Source: Pedobacter sp. JY14-1
GTDB lineage: Bacteria > Bacteroidota > Bacteroidia > Sphingobacteriales > Sphingobacteriaceae
Assembly: GCF_029269825.1 (NCBI RefSeq)
Contig: NZ_JARJHU010000005.1
Location: 649,115 to 713,114 of the forward strand
DNA length: 64,000 bases
Direction of reading: 5' to 3'
Below, in pieces: positions 35,658 to 45,181 of the stretch. Position 1 is the first letter of the stretch; the number at the start of each line of letters is the position of its first letter. A program made the position numbers and the translations under genes. Below the pieces are notes generated by a model, which did no database searches, had not been told where the DNA came from, and worked only from the letters and a program-made list of their open reading frames with translations.

Positions 35658-36494
35658 TCAGACTCCGTAAAATAGCTCACATTTGCGCGCTAATTCCGGC
35701 AATATTACCGGCGTCCTGAAAATCCCGAACACAGAAGAACCGCTGCCACTCATAGCCGCATACACCGCCCCGGCTTCATATAATGAAGCCTTCAGCTGTG
35801 CAATCTCAGGATAACGGGCAAATACCGAAACTTCGAAATCATTCTTCAGATGCTCCCGCCACTCTGTTACCGGCTGCGCAATCACCTCCTTCAAAGGTAC
35901 AGCAGGCTTTAGCGGTTTCACTCCCCCATAAGCCTCTGCAGTAGATACATGTATTTCCGGCTTCAGCAGCACTAGATACCAGGCGGAAAGATCAAGTGCC
36001 ACCGGACTGAACACATCACCCTTTCCCTCTGCATAAACCGGCCTGTTCCTGATGAAAAACGCGCAATCAGCCCCCAATGGGCGCACATAATCTTCCATTT
36101 GAGATGTACTGAGTCCCAGCTTAAACTTTTCATTGGCCAGCCTTACGATAAATGCTGCATCCGCAGAGCCGCCACCTAACCCGGCTCCTACCGGAATGTT
36201 CTTCAGCAGGCTGATCTCCTGCGCGGGCAGTTTAAAATCCTTCTGAAGTATCGAGAAAGCCTTCAGGCAAATGTTATCGTCCAATACCCCCGGTATTGCC
36301 GTTCTGAAAACCCTGAACTGGTTTTGGCGCTCATCCCGACCAGCTGTTGCTGCCTTGCCAGGCAGATCGGTCAGTTCAACGACATCACAGATCCCTACCG
36401 GGTAAAAAACAGTCTCCAGGTCATGATAACCATCCGGACGTTTCGCCGTAATGTGCAGCCCAAGATTGATTTTGGAATTGGCGAAATTCAACAT
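35658..36494 (-). CDS. ispE: 4-diphosphocytidyl-2-C-methyl-D-erythritol kinase
   Basis: A 278-residue GHMP kinase of the MEP isoprenoid pathway, phosphorylating CDP-ME. N-terminal FANSKINLGLHITAKRPDGYHDLETVF, ATP-site PVGAGLGGGSADAAF and C-terminal AAMSGSGSSVFGIF are the three family motifs. The ATG at 36494 is chosen; the open frame extends 14 codons upstream (to 36536) but those residues do not match the family. Presence of IspE shows the organism uses the MEP route. Confidence 0.94.
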   Translation of the reverse strand: MLNFANSKINLGLHITAKRPDGYHDLETVFYPVGICDVVELTDLPGKAATAGRDERQNQFRVFRTAIPGVLDDNICLKAFSILQKDFKLPAQEISLLKNIPVGAGLGGGSADAAFIVRLANEKFKLGLSTSQMEDYVRPLGADCAFFIRNRPVYAEGKGDVFSPVALDLSAWYLVLLKPEIHVSTAEAYGGVKPLKPAVPLKEVIAQPVTEWREHLKNDFEVSVFARYPEIAQLKASLYEAGAVYAAMSGSGSSVFGIFRTPVILPELARKCELFYGV

Positions 36495-36612
36495 ACCCTC
36501 AGATAGGTCCGGCTTACAGGACCTGGCGGCAAACATACAAAAAAGCTGCCTATCCCGATATCATTAGTATGAGCGCAAAAACACGAATCACTGGAAGTCA
36601 GGTAAAACCTTG

Positions 36613-37047
36613 TTACAAGGCTTTGCTGAAATACAACGGATATTCTTCGTAGCCCTGCGCGAGATAAAACTGATGGGCTTCGGTGCGCCAGATGCTGCTG
36701 TGCAACTGGATGCGGTCACAACCACGTTTCCGGGCGATCCACTCAGCATATTTGTTCATTTCCGTACCTATTCCCTTTCCACGCACCGCTTCATCGACGC
36801 AGAGATAGCTGACGATGGCAAAATCACCGGCAAGGGCGATCTGTGGTACGAAATGAATCGACATAAAGGCCACGACGACATGCTCAAATTCGCAGACCAG
36901 CAATTCATGGTCGGAATGGGCAAGCATTTTAGGCAGTTGTTGTTCGATAAAACCCGGATCTGTCGGATATCTGAGTTGCTCCAATAGTGTCCTGATAATG
37001 CCGGCATCCTTTAAGGTTGCTTGTCTGATCAGTTTTTGTTGATCCAT
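36613..37047 (-). CDS. GNAT family N-acetyltransferase
   Basis: A 144-residue acetyl-CoA-dependent acetyltransferase. The acetyl-CoA site is readable as SYLCVDEAVRGKGIGTEMNKYAE (motif A, xxGxG) followed by LHSSIWRTEAHQFYLAQGYEEY (motif B). Substrate unknown. It is monocistronic and diverges from thyA. Confidence 0.9.
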   Translation of the reverse strand: MDQQKLIRQATLKDAGIIRTLLEQLRYPTDPGFIEQQLPKMLAHSDHELLVCEFEHVVVAFMSIHFVPQIALAGDFAIVSYLCVDEAVRGKGIGTEMNKYAEWIARKRGCDRIQLHSSIWRTEAHQFYLAQGYEEYPLYFSKAL

Positions 37048-37126
37048 TGCTACAATTTACATTTAGTTGATACCGCTAATATGATTAAATCCACTGATTT
37101 TTTGAACATTTGTAGTAAAATTTCAC

Positions 37127-37147
37127 CTGGCTGGTTATATTAGCCAG
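37127..37147 (+). promoter_or_regulatory. hairpin in the thyA leader
   Basis: CTGGCT and AGCCAG flank a 9-base loop, ending 14 bases before the thyA ATG, close enough to affect ribosome access if transcribed. No regulator is known here; function is speculative. Confidence 0.3.
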
Positions 37148-37161
37148 ACATCAATTAAAAC

Positions 37162-37956
37162 ATGAAGCAATATTTAGACCTGATGCAGCATGTGCTGGAA
37201 TATGGTACGCAGAAGCACGACCGCACGGGCACGGGTACCATCAGTGTATTTGGCTACCAGATGCGGTTCAACCTGCAGGAGGGTTTTCCGATGGTAACCA
37301 CCAAGAAGCTGCACCTGAAATCCATTATCCATGAACTGATCTGGTTCTTGAGCGGCGACACCAATATCCGGTACCTGAAGGAAAATGGTGTACGCATATG
37401 GGACGAATGGGCAGATGCTGAAGGTAACCTTGGTCCGGTATACGGTTCGCAGTGGCGCTCCTGGCCTGCCCCGAATGGCGGGCATATCGATCAGATTACG
37501 AAGGTAGTCGACACCATTAAAAATAACCCGGATTCCCGCAGGATCATAGTTTCCGCGTGGAATGTGGCCGAAGTCGATCAGATGGCCCTGCCGCCATGCC
37601 ATGCTTTTTTCCAGTTTTATGTAGCTGAGGGCCGGTTGAGCTGCCAGCTGTACCAGCGTAGCGCCGATATCTTCTTAGGTGTACCCTTTAATATAGCTTC
37701 TTATGCTTTGCTAACCATGATGGTAGCGCAGGTCTGCGGCCTGAAACCAGGCGATTTTGTCCATACACTGGGCGATGCACACTTGTATAATAATCATATC
37801 GAACAGGCAAAACTGCAACTGAGCCGTGAACCGAGGCCGTTGCCGGTGATGGAACTGAACCCGGAGGTAAACAACATCTTTTCTTTTAAATACGAGGACT
37901 TTACACTGAAAAGTTACGACCCTCATCCGCACATTAAAGCCGAGGTGGCGGTATGA
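37162..37956 (+). CDS. thyA: thymidylate synthase
   Basis: A 264-residue enzyme converting dUMP to dTMP with methylenetetrahydrofolate. The nucleophile Cys146 lies in [13 protein letters not shown]; the folate/dUMP-binding [31 protein letters not shown] and [12 protein letters not shown] blocks are intact. Length is identical to the common short-form enzyme. Its stop overlaps the folA start (ATGA), coupling production of dihydrofolate to its recycling enzyme. Confidence 0.97.
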   Translation: MKQYLDLMQHVLEYGTQKHDRTGTGTISVFGYQMRFNLQEGFPMVTTKKLHLKSIIHELIWFLSGDTNIRYLKENGVRIWDEWADAEGNLGPVYGSQWRSWPAPNGGHIDQITKVVDTIKNNPDSRRIIVSAWNVAEVDQMALPPCHAFFQFYVAEGRLSCQLYQRSADIFLGVPFNIASYALLTMMVAQVCGLKPGDFVHTLGDAHLYNNHIEQAKLQLSREPRPLPVMELNPEVNNIFSFKYEDFTLKSYDPHPHIKAEVAV

Positions 37957-38438
37957 GGGTAGCCGCTATCGTAGCAATGGCCGAAAACCGGGCCATCGGA
38001 AAAGACAATGAACTGCTCTGGCACCTGCCGGAAGACCTGAAACATTTCAAGACGATGACCAGGGGGCATGCCATCATTATGGGCCGTAAGACTTTTGATT
38101 CCCTGGGCAAGCCCCTGCCACACCGCCGGAATATCGTGATTACCCGCAATAAACACCTGGAACTGCCTGGCGCCGAGGTTGTGGGCAGTGTGGACGAAGC
38201 GCTGGCCCTCTGTGCTGGTGAAGAGGAAGTATTTATCGTGGGCGGTGCAGCAATTTATAAACTGGCTTTACCGCGGACGGATTGCATTTACCTCACCACT
38301 GTGCATGCAAGTTATGAGGGCGATGCTTACTTTCCGGAGCTGGAACCTTCGGAATGGAAAGAGACGACTTCAGAGCGGCATGAAGCAGATGAGCGGCATA
38401 ATGTGGCCTTTACATTTTCCACTTTGGAAAGGCCCTGA
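37953..38438 (+). CDS. folA: dihydrofolate reductase
   Basis: A 161-residue enzyme reducing dihydrofolate to tetrahydrofolate with NADPH. Family segments: [29 protein letters not shown] at the N-terminus (substrate loop), [21 protein letters not shown], and [13 protein letters not shown] (NADPH). It overlaps thyA by 4 bases (ATGA), a common thyA-folA arrangement. Confidence 0.96.
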   Translation: MRVAAIVAMAENRAIGKDNELLWHLPEDLKHFKTMTRGHAIIMGRKTFDSLGKPLPHRRNIVITRNKHLELPGAEVVGSVDEALALCAGEEEVFIVGGAAIYKLALPRTDCIYLTTVHASYEGDAYFPELEPSEWKETTSERHEADERHNVAFTFSTLERP

Positions 38439-38490
38439 AACCGCTTATAAGAAAAAATCCAATAGACGGCCTATTATTTAAAAAAATAAT

Positions 38491-38498
38491 TAGATTTG
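38491..38498 (+). promoter_or_regulatory. candidate -7 element before secDF
   Basis: TAGATTTG matches TAnnTTTG, about 50 bases before the ATG at 38549; -33 region is not clear. Confidence 0.4.
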
Positions 38499-38548
38499 CC
38501 GACTTGTAAAAAATAGATATAGCTGATATAGAATTATAACAACAAACA

Positions 38549-41524
38549 ATGCAGGGTAAAGGTTTTATTAAATTTATGGCAATACTATTGGGTATTGTCT
38601 GTGTGTATTCTCTCTCTTTCAACTTTGTAACCTCCAAGGTTGAAAACGACGCAAAAGCTTATGCCAAAGGTGACCCGGAAAAGGAAAAGGCCTATCTGGA
38701 CTCAATGGCTACAGTACCGGTTTATCCACTGTTTGGGTTCAATTATCAGTTCTGTAAAGGAAAAGAAATCAATCTTGGTCTTGACCTGAAGGGCGGTATG
38801 AACGTGACTATGGAAATTTCACTGGGCGAATTGGTGAAATCCCTTTCAGGAAACACCGATGACCCTAATTTCAATAAGGCATTGTCTGCAGCCCAAACCC
38901 AGTTGAATGCAGGTGGCAAAGACTTTATCAGTTTGTTTGTTTCTGAGTTTGAAAAGCTTTCTCCTGGAGTGAAGCTGGCCGACTACTTTTCGAATCAGGA
39001 CAATGCTTCTGTGCTGAAGCCGGATGCAAGCAATGATGAGGTAAAGAGATACCTGTCTAAAGAGGCGACCAGCGCAATTGACCGCTCATTCATCATTATC
39101 AGGAGCCGTATCGATGGTTTCGGTGTGGTGAGTCCGAACATGCAGAAGCAGGAAGGTACCAACCGCATCCTGATCGAGATGCCAGGTGTACAGGACAAGG
39201 AACGTGTGCATAAGCTGCTTCAGGGATCTGCCGAGCTGCAGTTCTGGCAGGTGTACAGCAACGAAGAAGTGTATCCGGTTATGGAAAACATTAATAAGAC
39301 CCTTGCCGCTACATTAAAGACAGCAGATACAATTGCTAAGGCTGCTGGAGATACTTCCAAAACTGCCTCAGGAAGTAAACTGGCTAACCTGGCCAAGTCA
39401 AAAGACACTAAAGACACTTCTGCTGCTGCACAACGTATTGAAGCCGCAAAATCTAACCCGTTATTTTCTGTAATGACTCCCCCGAGCTATCAGGCTCAGA
39501 ACGGGCAAATGGCTTTACGTCCGGGACCAGTGGTAGGTTATGTGGCGCAAAAAGATACTGCTAAGGTAAATGCCTATTTTAGAAGACCTGAAATTGCCGC
39601 TATCATTCCACAGAGTTATAAGTTTATGTGGAGCGCCAAACCTGAAGATTTGGGAGTTACCACACCAGGTGCTGCTAAAATATTCGGCTTATATGCCATT
39701 AAAGTAACTTCTACAGACGGAAAACCCGATCTGGGTGGCGAAGCGATCAGCGATGCCCGTCATGATTATGACCAGAAAGGCAAGCCTGAGGTAACGATGT
39801 ATATGACCGGTGAAGGCGCTCAGAAATGGAAGAAAATCACTGCTGACGCTTCTGCCGATCCAAATAATAAAAAAGCAATTGCAATCGTACTGGATAACAC
39901 AGTATATTCTGCCCCTACTGTTCAGAATGAAATCCCAAATGGCATTTCCTCAATCACCGGTAACTTTACCTTAAACGACACTCAGGATTTGGCTAATATC
40001 CTGAAGGCGGGTAAACTACCTGCGCCTGCAAGGATAGTGGGTGAATATGTAGTAGGCCCGTCTTTGGGTGAGGTTGCGATACACAACGGGCTTTTGTCCT
40101 TCGTACTGGCTTTTGTTGTGATCCTGATCTTCATGGCACTTTATTACAACAAGGCAGGTTGGGTAGCTAACCTGGCACTCGTGATCAATTTGTTCTTCAT
40201 TATGGGTGTGTTAGTGTCCCTGGGTGCTGTACTAACCTTGCCTGGTATTGCGGGTATCGTATTGGTTATCGGTCTTTCGGTGGATGCGAACATTCTGATC
40301 TTTGAAAGGGTGCGTGAGGAGCTGACTGCAGGCCGCCCTACGCCTGTGGCCATCAGCGAAGGTTTTAAACACGCGATGTCCTCTATCATCGACTCTAACG
40401 TAACTGTACTTGTACTTGGTGTGATCCTTTACATCTTCGGCAGCGGTCCGGTACAAGGCTTTGCGACTACGCTGTGTATTGGTATCCTGTCTTCATTGTT
40501 CTGTGCAGTGCTGATCTCCCGTCTGGTATTTGATTACCTGCTGGAGAAAAAATCGAACATCACCTTTGGTAACAAAATGACGATCCATGCCTTCAAGAAC
40601 ATGGCATACAATTTTGTTGGTCACAGGAAAAAATACTATACCATTTCTTCTATCATCATCATCCTGGGTGTGATTTTCTATTTCAAAAACGGTGGTCTTA
40701 ACCTGGGTATCGACTTCAAAGGTGGAAGGACCTATATCGTGCATTTTGACAAGGGCATGAACACGGAAGACGTAAAATCTAAACTGAACGTTGTGTTCCC
40801 TGAATCAGAAACCATCGTAAAGACCGCAGGTGCGGATAACGAACTGAAGATCACAACGACTTTCCACATTACCGATACCGACACTGGTGCAGATAAACTG
40901 GTGGAAAAGGCGCTGACCGACGGGCTAGACCAAACAGGTGCCAAATATAAGATCGAAAGCAATGAGAAGGTAGGTCCAATTATTGCCAGTGACATCGTTT
41001 ACGGTGCTTATGGTGCGATCCTGTTCTCCTGTCTCGTAATGTTCTTTTATATAGTGGTGCGATTCAAGAAACTGAACTATGGTCTTGGTGCAGTAATCGC
41101 CTTGTTCCATGACGTGCTTCTGGTACTGTCGTTCTATACAATCCTGGACGGCGTAATGCCCTTTCCGCTGGAGATCGGACAGGACTTTATCGCTGCAATC
41201 CTTACGGTGATGGGTTATACGATGACGGAAACCGTAGTTGTATTTGACCGTATCCGTGAGAAACTGGGCGAAGCCGGTAAAGACGACCTTCATGGCGAAG
41301 AAAGGAACCAGCTGATCAATTTCGCATTAAACAGTACCCTAAGCCGTACAATACTAACTTCACTGACCGTATTCTTCGTGTTACTGGTGATCTTTATCTT
41401 CGGCGGCGCAAGCATCAGGGGCTTTATCTTCGCGCTGCTGATTGGGCGTATCATTGGTACTTACTCTTCGCTCTGCATCTCTACTCCTATCGTGATCGAT
41501 TTGGGCAGCAATAAAAAGAAGTAA
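38549..41524 (+). CDS. secDF: SecDF protein-export membrane protein (fused)
   Basis: A 991-residue fusion of SecD and SecF that uses the proton gradient to pull proteins through SecYEG. SecD-type blocks: LGLDLKGGMNVTMEIS early, then SRIDGFGVVSPNMQKQ, then the LSVDANILIFERVREEL transmembrane signature. The SecF half begins around the LNLGIDFKGGRTYIVHF segment and has TETVVVFDRIREKLGE and NSTLSRTILTSLTVFFVLL. Between the first periplasmic domain's blocks lies a low-complexity Ser/Thr/Lys/Ala stretch (about residues 250-305). Single-gene SecDF is usual for Bacteroidota. A terminator follows. Confidence 0.96.
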   Translation: MQGKGFIKFMAILLGIVCVYSLSFNFVTSKVENDAKAYAKGDPEKEKAYLDSMATVPVYPLFGFNYQFCKGKEINLGLDLKGGMNVTMEISLGELVKSLSGNTDDPNFNKALSAAQTQLNAGGKDFISLFVSEFEKLSPGVKLADYFSNQDNASVLKPDASNDEVKRYLSKEATSAIDRSFIIIRSRIDGFGVVSPNMQKQEGTNRILIEMPGVQDKERVHKLLQGSAELQFWQVYSNEEVYPVMENINKTLAATLKTADTIAKAAGDTSKTASGSKLANLAKSKDTKDTSAAAQRIEAAKSNPLFSVMTPPSYQAQNGQMALRPGPVVGYVAQKDTAKVNAYFRRPEIAAIIPQSYKFMWSAKPEDLGVTTPGAAKIFGLYAIKVTSTDGKPDLGGEAISDARHDYDQKGKPEVTMYMTGEGAQKWKKITADASADPNNKKAIAIVLDNTVYSAPTVQNEIPNGISSITGNFTLNDTQDLANILKAGKLPAPARIVGEYVVGPSLGEVAIHNGLLSFVLAFVVILIFMALYYNKAGWVANLALVINLFFIMGVLVSLGAVLTLPGIAGIVLVIGLSVDANILIFERVREELTAGRPTPVAISEGFKHAMSSIIDSNVTVLVLGVILYIFGSGPVQGFATTLCIGILSSLFCAVLISRLVFDYLLEKKSNITFGNKMTIHAFKNMAYNFVGHRKKYYTISSIIIILGVIFYFKNGGLNLGIDFKGGRTYIVHFDKGMNTEDVKSKLNVVFPESETIVKTAGADNELKITTTFHITDTDTGADKLVEKALTDGLDQTGAKYKIESNEKVGPIIASDIVYGAYGAILFSCLVMFFYIVVRFKKLNYGLGAVIALFHDVLLVLSFYTILDGVMPFPLEIGQDFIAAILTVMGYTMTETVVVFDRIREKLGEAGKDDLHGEERNQLINFALNSTLSRTILTSLTVFFVLLVIFIFGGASIRGFIFALLIGRIIGTYSSLCISTPIVIDLGSNKKK

Positions 41525-41553
41525 GCGAAAGCAACCTAATATAAATTAACTGA

Positions 41554-41579
41554 CAAAGGGCACCCATAGGGTGCCTTTG
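41554..41579 (+). terminator. terminator after secDF
   Basis: CAAAGGGCACCC pairs with GGGTGCCTTTG (one bulged G) around an ATA loop, followed by TTGTT. It lies 29 bases past the secDF stop. Confidence 0.7.
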
Positions 41580-41593
41580 TTGTTATAAAAGGA

Positions 41594-41601
41594 TATCTTT
41601 G
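41594..41601 (+). promoter_or_regulatory. candidate -7 element before the HMG-CoA-lyase-like gene
   Basis: TATCTTTG ends 13 bases before the ATG at 41615, directly after the secDF terminator; no clear -33 element. Confidence 0.4.
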
Positions 41602-41614
41602 ATTGAACTGGTTT

Positions 41615-42478
41615 ATGGGAACAAACAAGATAAAACTGATAGAATGCCCACGTGATGCCATGCAGGGCATCCACAAATTCATTCCGACGGAGCTAAAAGC
41701 AGAGTATCTGAATACGCTGCTGCAGGTAGGATTCGATACACTTGACTTCGGCAGTTTCGTATCACCCAGGGCAGTGCCGCAAATGCAGGACACTCGTAAA
41801 GTACTATCCAGGCTGGATATCTCCACCACAGTTACGCGCTTGCTGGCCATCGTAGCCAACCTAAGGGGTGCAGAGGAGGCTGCGGGCTTTGAGGAGATCA
41901 GTTACCTGGGGTTTCCATTTTCCGTCTCGGAGACCTTTCAACAACGAAACACAAATTCCAGCATTGTACAATCTGCTGAGATGGTGAAAAGAATATTAGA
42001 GCTGTGTGACCGCAATGGAAAGACGGCTATCGTTTATATTTCCATGGGATTTGGTAATCCCTATGGTGACCCCTGGACCCCTGAAGTGGTTAAGCATTGG
42101 ATGGAGCAACTAGTAGCCTACGGAGTAAATATATTTGCCTTATCGGACACAACAGGCGAGAGTACGCCGGAAAAGATTAGCACCCTGCTTCCATTACTGC
42201 AAGATTGTTTTATAGATACAGAGATCGGGCTGCATCTGCACAGCACGCCGGAGACCAGCCGGGAAAAGATTGCTTCTGCCTATAATGCGGGCTGCCGTAG
42301 GTTTGACAGTGCGCTGAGAGGCTTTGGCGGCTGCCCTATGGCTAAGGATGAACTTACAGGCAACCTGGCGACGGAAGAATTGATCTCCTATCTTTCGGAA
42401 CAAGGTTTAGAACTTGGACTGGATATGAAGAAATGGCAGGAAGCAATGGTATTTTCTTCCAGTATCTTTGGCCCGTAA
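41615..42478 (+). CDS. HMG-CoA lyase-like (HMGL) aldolase
   Basis: A 287-residue TIM-barrel protein of the HMGL-like DRE-TIM family. It opens IKLIECPRDAMQGIHKFIPTE (the DRE position reads CPRD), and shows ALSDTTGESTPEKIS and the metal-binding IGLHLHSTPE (HxH). The FDSALRGFGGCPMAKDELTGNLATE block, with its Cys, is typical of hydroxymethylglutaryl-CoA lyases. It would cleave HMG-CoA to acetyl-CoA and acetoacetate in leucine catabolism, but a related aldol-cleaving reaction is possible. The ATG at 41615 is preferred over an in-frame TTG four codons earlier. Confidence 0.88.
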   Translation: MGTNKIKLIECPRDAMQGIHKFIPTELKAEYLNTLLQVGFDTLDFGSFVSPRAVPQMQDTRKVLSRLDISTTVTRLLAIVANLRGAEEAAGFEEISYLGFPFSVSETFQQRNTNSSIVQSAEMVKRILELCDRNGKTAIVYISMGFGNPYGDPWTPEVVKHWMEQLVAYGVNIFALSDTTGESTPEKISTLLPLLQDCFIDTEIGLHLHSTPETSREKIASAYNAGCRRFDSALRGFGGCPMAKDELTGNLATEELISYLSEQGLELGLDMKKWQEAMVFSSSIFGP

Positions 42479-42485
42479 CTAGGGT

Positions 42486-42911
42486 TCAGGTATGTTTGAC
42501 CATTTTTACATGCCGGATACCAGCTTCGTCAAAGTGGTCCCCCTCGGGCATGAAACCGAACCTTGAATAAAGTCTGACTGCGTCCAGTTGAGCATGCAGG
42601 TAAATGTAATCTGCATTGGCCGGAAGGTCTGAAAGAACAGCAGCCAGCAGCGCCTGCCCTATCCTTTTACCACGGTGAGGCTTCAGCACGGCAAAGCGTT
42701 CAAGTTTATAACCCTTATCAGTCTTACGCCAGCGGGCGGCACCACAAGGCTCACCATTGATCGTTGCCAGAAAATGTACGGCTTCGTCTTCATGTTCCCA
42801 CTCGAGTTCAGGAGGACAGTGCTGTTCTTCCACAAATACGGCTTTCCTTACAGCAAATGCTTTTTCCAAATCGTTCTGAGTATTGATTTTATCTACCTGA
42901 AGTGAGTCCAT
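42486..42911 (-). CDS. GNAT family N-acetyltransferase
   Basis: A 141-residue acetyltransferase related to the ElaA/YjcF-like group: AFAVRKAVFVEEQHCPPELEWEH near the N-terminus and the acetyl-CoA motif AVLKPHRGKRIGQALLAAVL followed by IYLHAQLDAVRLYSRFGF. Substrate unknown. It begins 32 bases beyond the terminator of the aldolase gene. Confidence 0.9.
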   Translation of the reverse strand: MDSLQVDKINTQNDLEKAFAVRKAVFVEEQHCPPELEWEHEDEAVHFLATINGEPCGAARWRKTDKGYKLERFAVLKPHRGKRIGQALLAAVLSDLPANADYIYLHAQLDAVRLYSRFGFMPEGDHFDEAGIRHVKMVKHT

Positions 42912-42943
42912 TTTTCCTGAATGTTTGAATGTATTGTTATATG

Positions 42944-42982
42944 CAAAAAAAGCGCCATAAGTTTAACTTCTTATGACGCTTT
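42944..42982 (-). terminator. terminator after class II aldolase gene
   Basis: AAAGCG-C-CATAAG pairs with CTTATG-A-CGCTTT around an AT-rich loop, with a T-rich run on the minus strand (42951-42945). It lies 25 bases past the fba stop. Confidence 0.75.
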
Positions 42983-43006
42983 CTTTAAGGTATTGCTAAC
43001 CAGGAT

Positions 43007-44086
43007 TTATAGTTTATCACTGGCGTCTTTACAGTTGAGATCTTCGAAAGCCTGGGTAAGACGCTTAACAAAATTTTCCTCGCCCTTACGTAACCATACA
43101 CGCGGATCATAATATTTTTTATTAGGCTTATCTTCACCTTCGGGATTGCCGATCTGAGCTTGCAGATATGCTTCGTTCTTCAAATAATATTCGTGAATAC
43201 CTTCCCAGAATGCCCATTGCATGTCGGTATCAATGTTCATCTTGATGGCTCCGTAAGAAATTGCTTCTCTGATCTCCTCCTGAGAAGAACCTGAACCGCC
43301 ATGGAATACGAAGTTGATCGGCTTCTCGGCCGATAGTCCAAATTTTTCACGGATGAAGTCCTGTGAATTTTTCAGGATTACAGGCTGAAGCTTTACATTG
43401 CCTGGCTTATATACACCATGCACGTTACCAAAAGCAGCGGCTACGGTAAATTTATCGCTAACCTTGCTCAGTTCCTCATAAGCATAAGCCACTTCAGATG
43501 GTTGGGTATAGAGCTTTGAGCTATCAACATCACTATTGTCAACACCATCTTCCTCTCCGCCGGTAACACCCAGCTCGATTTCGATGGTCATGCCCATTTT
43601 AGACATACGCTCAAGGTATTTGGCAGAGATCTCCATATTTTCTTCAATGGACTCTTCCGAAAGGTCCAGCATGTGCGAAGAGAACAGTGGCTTTCCATGT
43701 TCTGCAAAGAATTTCTCACCATGATCAAGTAATCCGTCGATCCATGGCAGCAGTTTTTTAGCGGCATGGTCAGTATGCAGTATTACTGCTACGCCATAGT
43801 GTTCTGCCAGCAGGTGCACATGCTTGGCAGCCGATACTGCACCGAGGATGCAGGCCTGAAGGCCTTCGTTATTCAGTGTCTTTCCTGCATAGAATTGCGC
43901 CCCGCCATTGGACAATTGGATGATCACCGGAGAATTGACCGCCTTCGCCGTTTCCATAACTGCATTGACGGTATTCGTACCGGTAACATTTACTGCTGGT
44001 AATGCGAACTGGTGTTTCTTTGCCTGTTCAAACAATTCCTGAACAGCATCTCCATAAATTACTCCCTTGTAACCTTTTAAACTCAT
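43007..44086 (-). CDS. fba: class II fructose-bisphosphate aldolase
   Basis: A 359-residue zinc-dependent aldolase of glycolysis/gluconeogenesis (class IIA, FbaA type). Zinc ligands and catalytic blocks: VILHTDHAAKKLLPWIDGLL (His/Asp), ELGVTGGEEDGVDN (Glu), AAFGNVHGVYKPGN (His) and FVFHGGSGSSQEEI (His). I use the ATG at 44086 (MSLKGYKGVIYGDAV); a longer frame to 44203 covers the promoter and lacks family similarity. Ended by a terminator at 42944-42982. Confidence 0.95.
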   Translation of the reverse strand: MSLKGYKGVIYGDAVQELFEQAKKHQFALPAVNVTGTNTVNAVMETAKAVNSPVIIQLSNGGAQFYAGKTLNNEGLQACILGAVSAAKHVHLLAEHYGVAVILHTDHAAKKLLPWIDGLLDHGEKFFAEHGKPLFSSHMLDLSEESIEENMEISAKYLERMSKMGMTIEIELGVTGGEEDGVDNSDVDSSKLYTQPSEVAYAYEELSKVSDKFTVAAAFGNVHGVYKPGNVKLQPVILKNSQDFIREKFGLSAEKPINFVFHGGSGSSQEEIREAISYGAIKMNIDTDMQWAFWEGIHEYYLKNEAYLQAQIGNPEGEDKPNKKYYDPRVWLRKGEENFVKRLTQAFEDLNCKDASDKL

Positions 44087-44116
44087 TTTTAATATTTTAA
44101 TGTATGCCGAAGTTAG

Positions 44117-44124
44117 CAAAAATA
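44117..44124 (-). promoter_or_regulatory. candidate -7 element of fba
   Basis: TATTTTTG on the minus strand, 30 bases before the fba ATG at 44086. Confidence 0.45.
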
Positions 44125-44211
44125 TCGGGTCGGGCAAAGCCAAAGCTGTATTATCTATGAACTGTTCCCGAATTTTTTCGTTTCTTTGTAGTCGCATTTT
44201 CAAGAAATAAC

Positions 44212-45057
44212 ATGGCTTGGTTTAGAAGAGAAAAAAAAGGAATAAGTACCTCTACCGAAGAAAAGAAAGAAGCACCGGATGGCTTATGGAATAAGTGTCC
44301 GAATTGCAAAAAGCCCTTGCATACTGCTGATCTTGTAGAAAACAAGTATGTTTGCCAATACTGTGACTATCATTTAAGGATAGGTTCCAAAGAATATTTC
44401 CAGGTGCTGTTCGATGACAACGAGTTTAAGGAACTGTTCGGCAACCTGAAATCTGGTGACCCGCTGAATTTCGTGGATACAAAACCCTACAAGGACAGAC
44501 TGGTGGAAAGTTCAGCTAAGACCGGCCTCAAAGACGCAATCCGTGCTGCACATGGTAAGATTGAAGGGGAAGACCTGGTCGTTGCCTGTATGGACTTTAA
44601 TTTTATTGGCGGTTCAATGGGTTCTGTTGTTGGTGAGAAGATAGCCCGTTGTATCGATTATTCTATCAAACACAGGATTCCTTTCCTGATGATTTCGAAG
44701 TCGGGCGGTGCCCGGATGATGGAAGCTGCCTTTTCACTGATGCAAATGGCCAAGACTTCTGCGAAACTTGCTTTACTGAGCCAGGCAAAAATACCTTATA
44801 TTTCCTTACTGACCGATCCCACTACAGGTGGTGTAACCGCCTCTTATGCAATGCTGGGTGATATTAACATTGCCGAACCAGGCTCACTGATCGGGTTTGC
44901 GGGGCCAAGGGTCATTAAAGAGACCATCAAGAAGGATCTGCCTAAAGGCTTCCAGACTGCCGAGTTTGTATTGGAGCATGGCTTCCTTGATTTCATCGTT
45001 GACCGCCGTCAGATGAAGGCCAAACTGGCCACTTTTATCAAAATGATGAATCATTAG
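44212..45057 (+). CDS. accD: acetyl-CoA carboxylase carboxyltransferase subunit beta
   Basis: A 281-residue subunit which with AccA transfers carboxyl from biotin to acetyl-CoA to give malonyl-CoA for fatty acid synthesis. A four-Cys zinc ribbon (Cys 29, 32, 48, 51) opens the protein; the crotonase-fold core has [49 protein letters not shown] and [13 protein letters not shown]. It diverges from the aldolase gene and is followed by a shared bidirectional terminator. Confidence 0.97.
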   Translation: MAWFRREKKGISTSTEEKKEAPDGLWNKCPNCKKPLHTADLVENKYVCQYCDYHLRIGSKEYFQVLFDDNEFKELFGNLKSGDPLNFVDTKPYKDRLVESSAKTGLKDAIRAAHGKIEGEDLVVACMDFNFIGGSMGSVVGEKIARCIDYSIKHRIPFLMISKSGGARMMEAAFSLMQMAKTSAKLALLSQAKIPYISLLTDPTTGGVTASYAMLGDINIAEPGSLIGFAGPRVIKETIKKDLPKGFQTAEFVLEHGFLDFIVDRRQMKAKLATFIKMMNH

Positions 45058-45117
45058 TAAAGATCTCGAGAAAGAGGTCGCAGCTCATCATTTAAAAACA
45101 GAAATTCCATAAAATAT

Positions 45118-45144
45118 AAAAAGGGCCTCAATTGAGGCCCTTTT
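45118..45144. terminator. bidirectional terminator between accD and GH92 genes
   Basis: A perfect palindrome AAAAGGGCCTCAATTGAGGCCCTTTT with A run on the left and T run on the right serves both convergent genes. Confidence 0.85.
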
Positions 45145-45181
45145 CGTTGTGTATTTGGTTTTAGATCGTGTTGTGTGCGTA

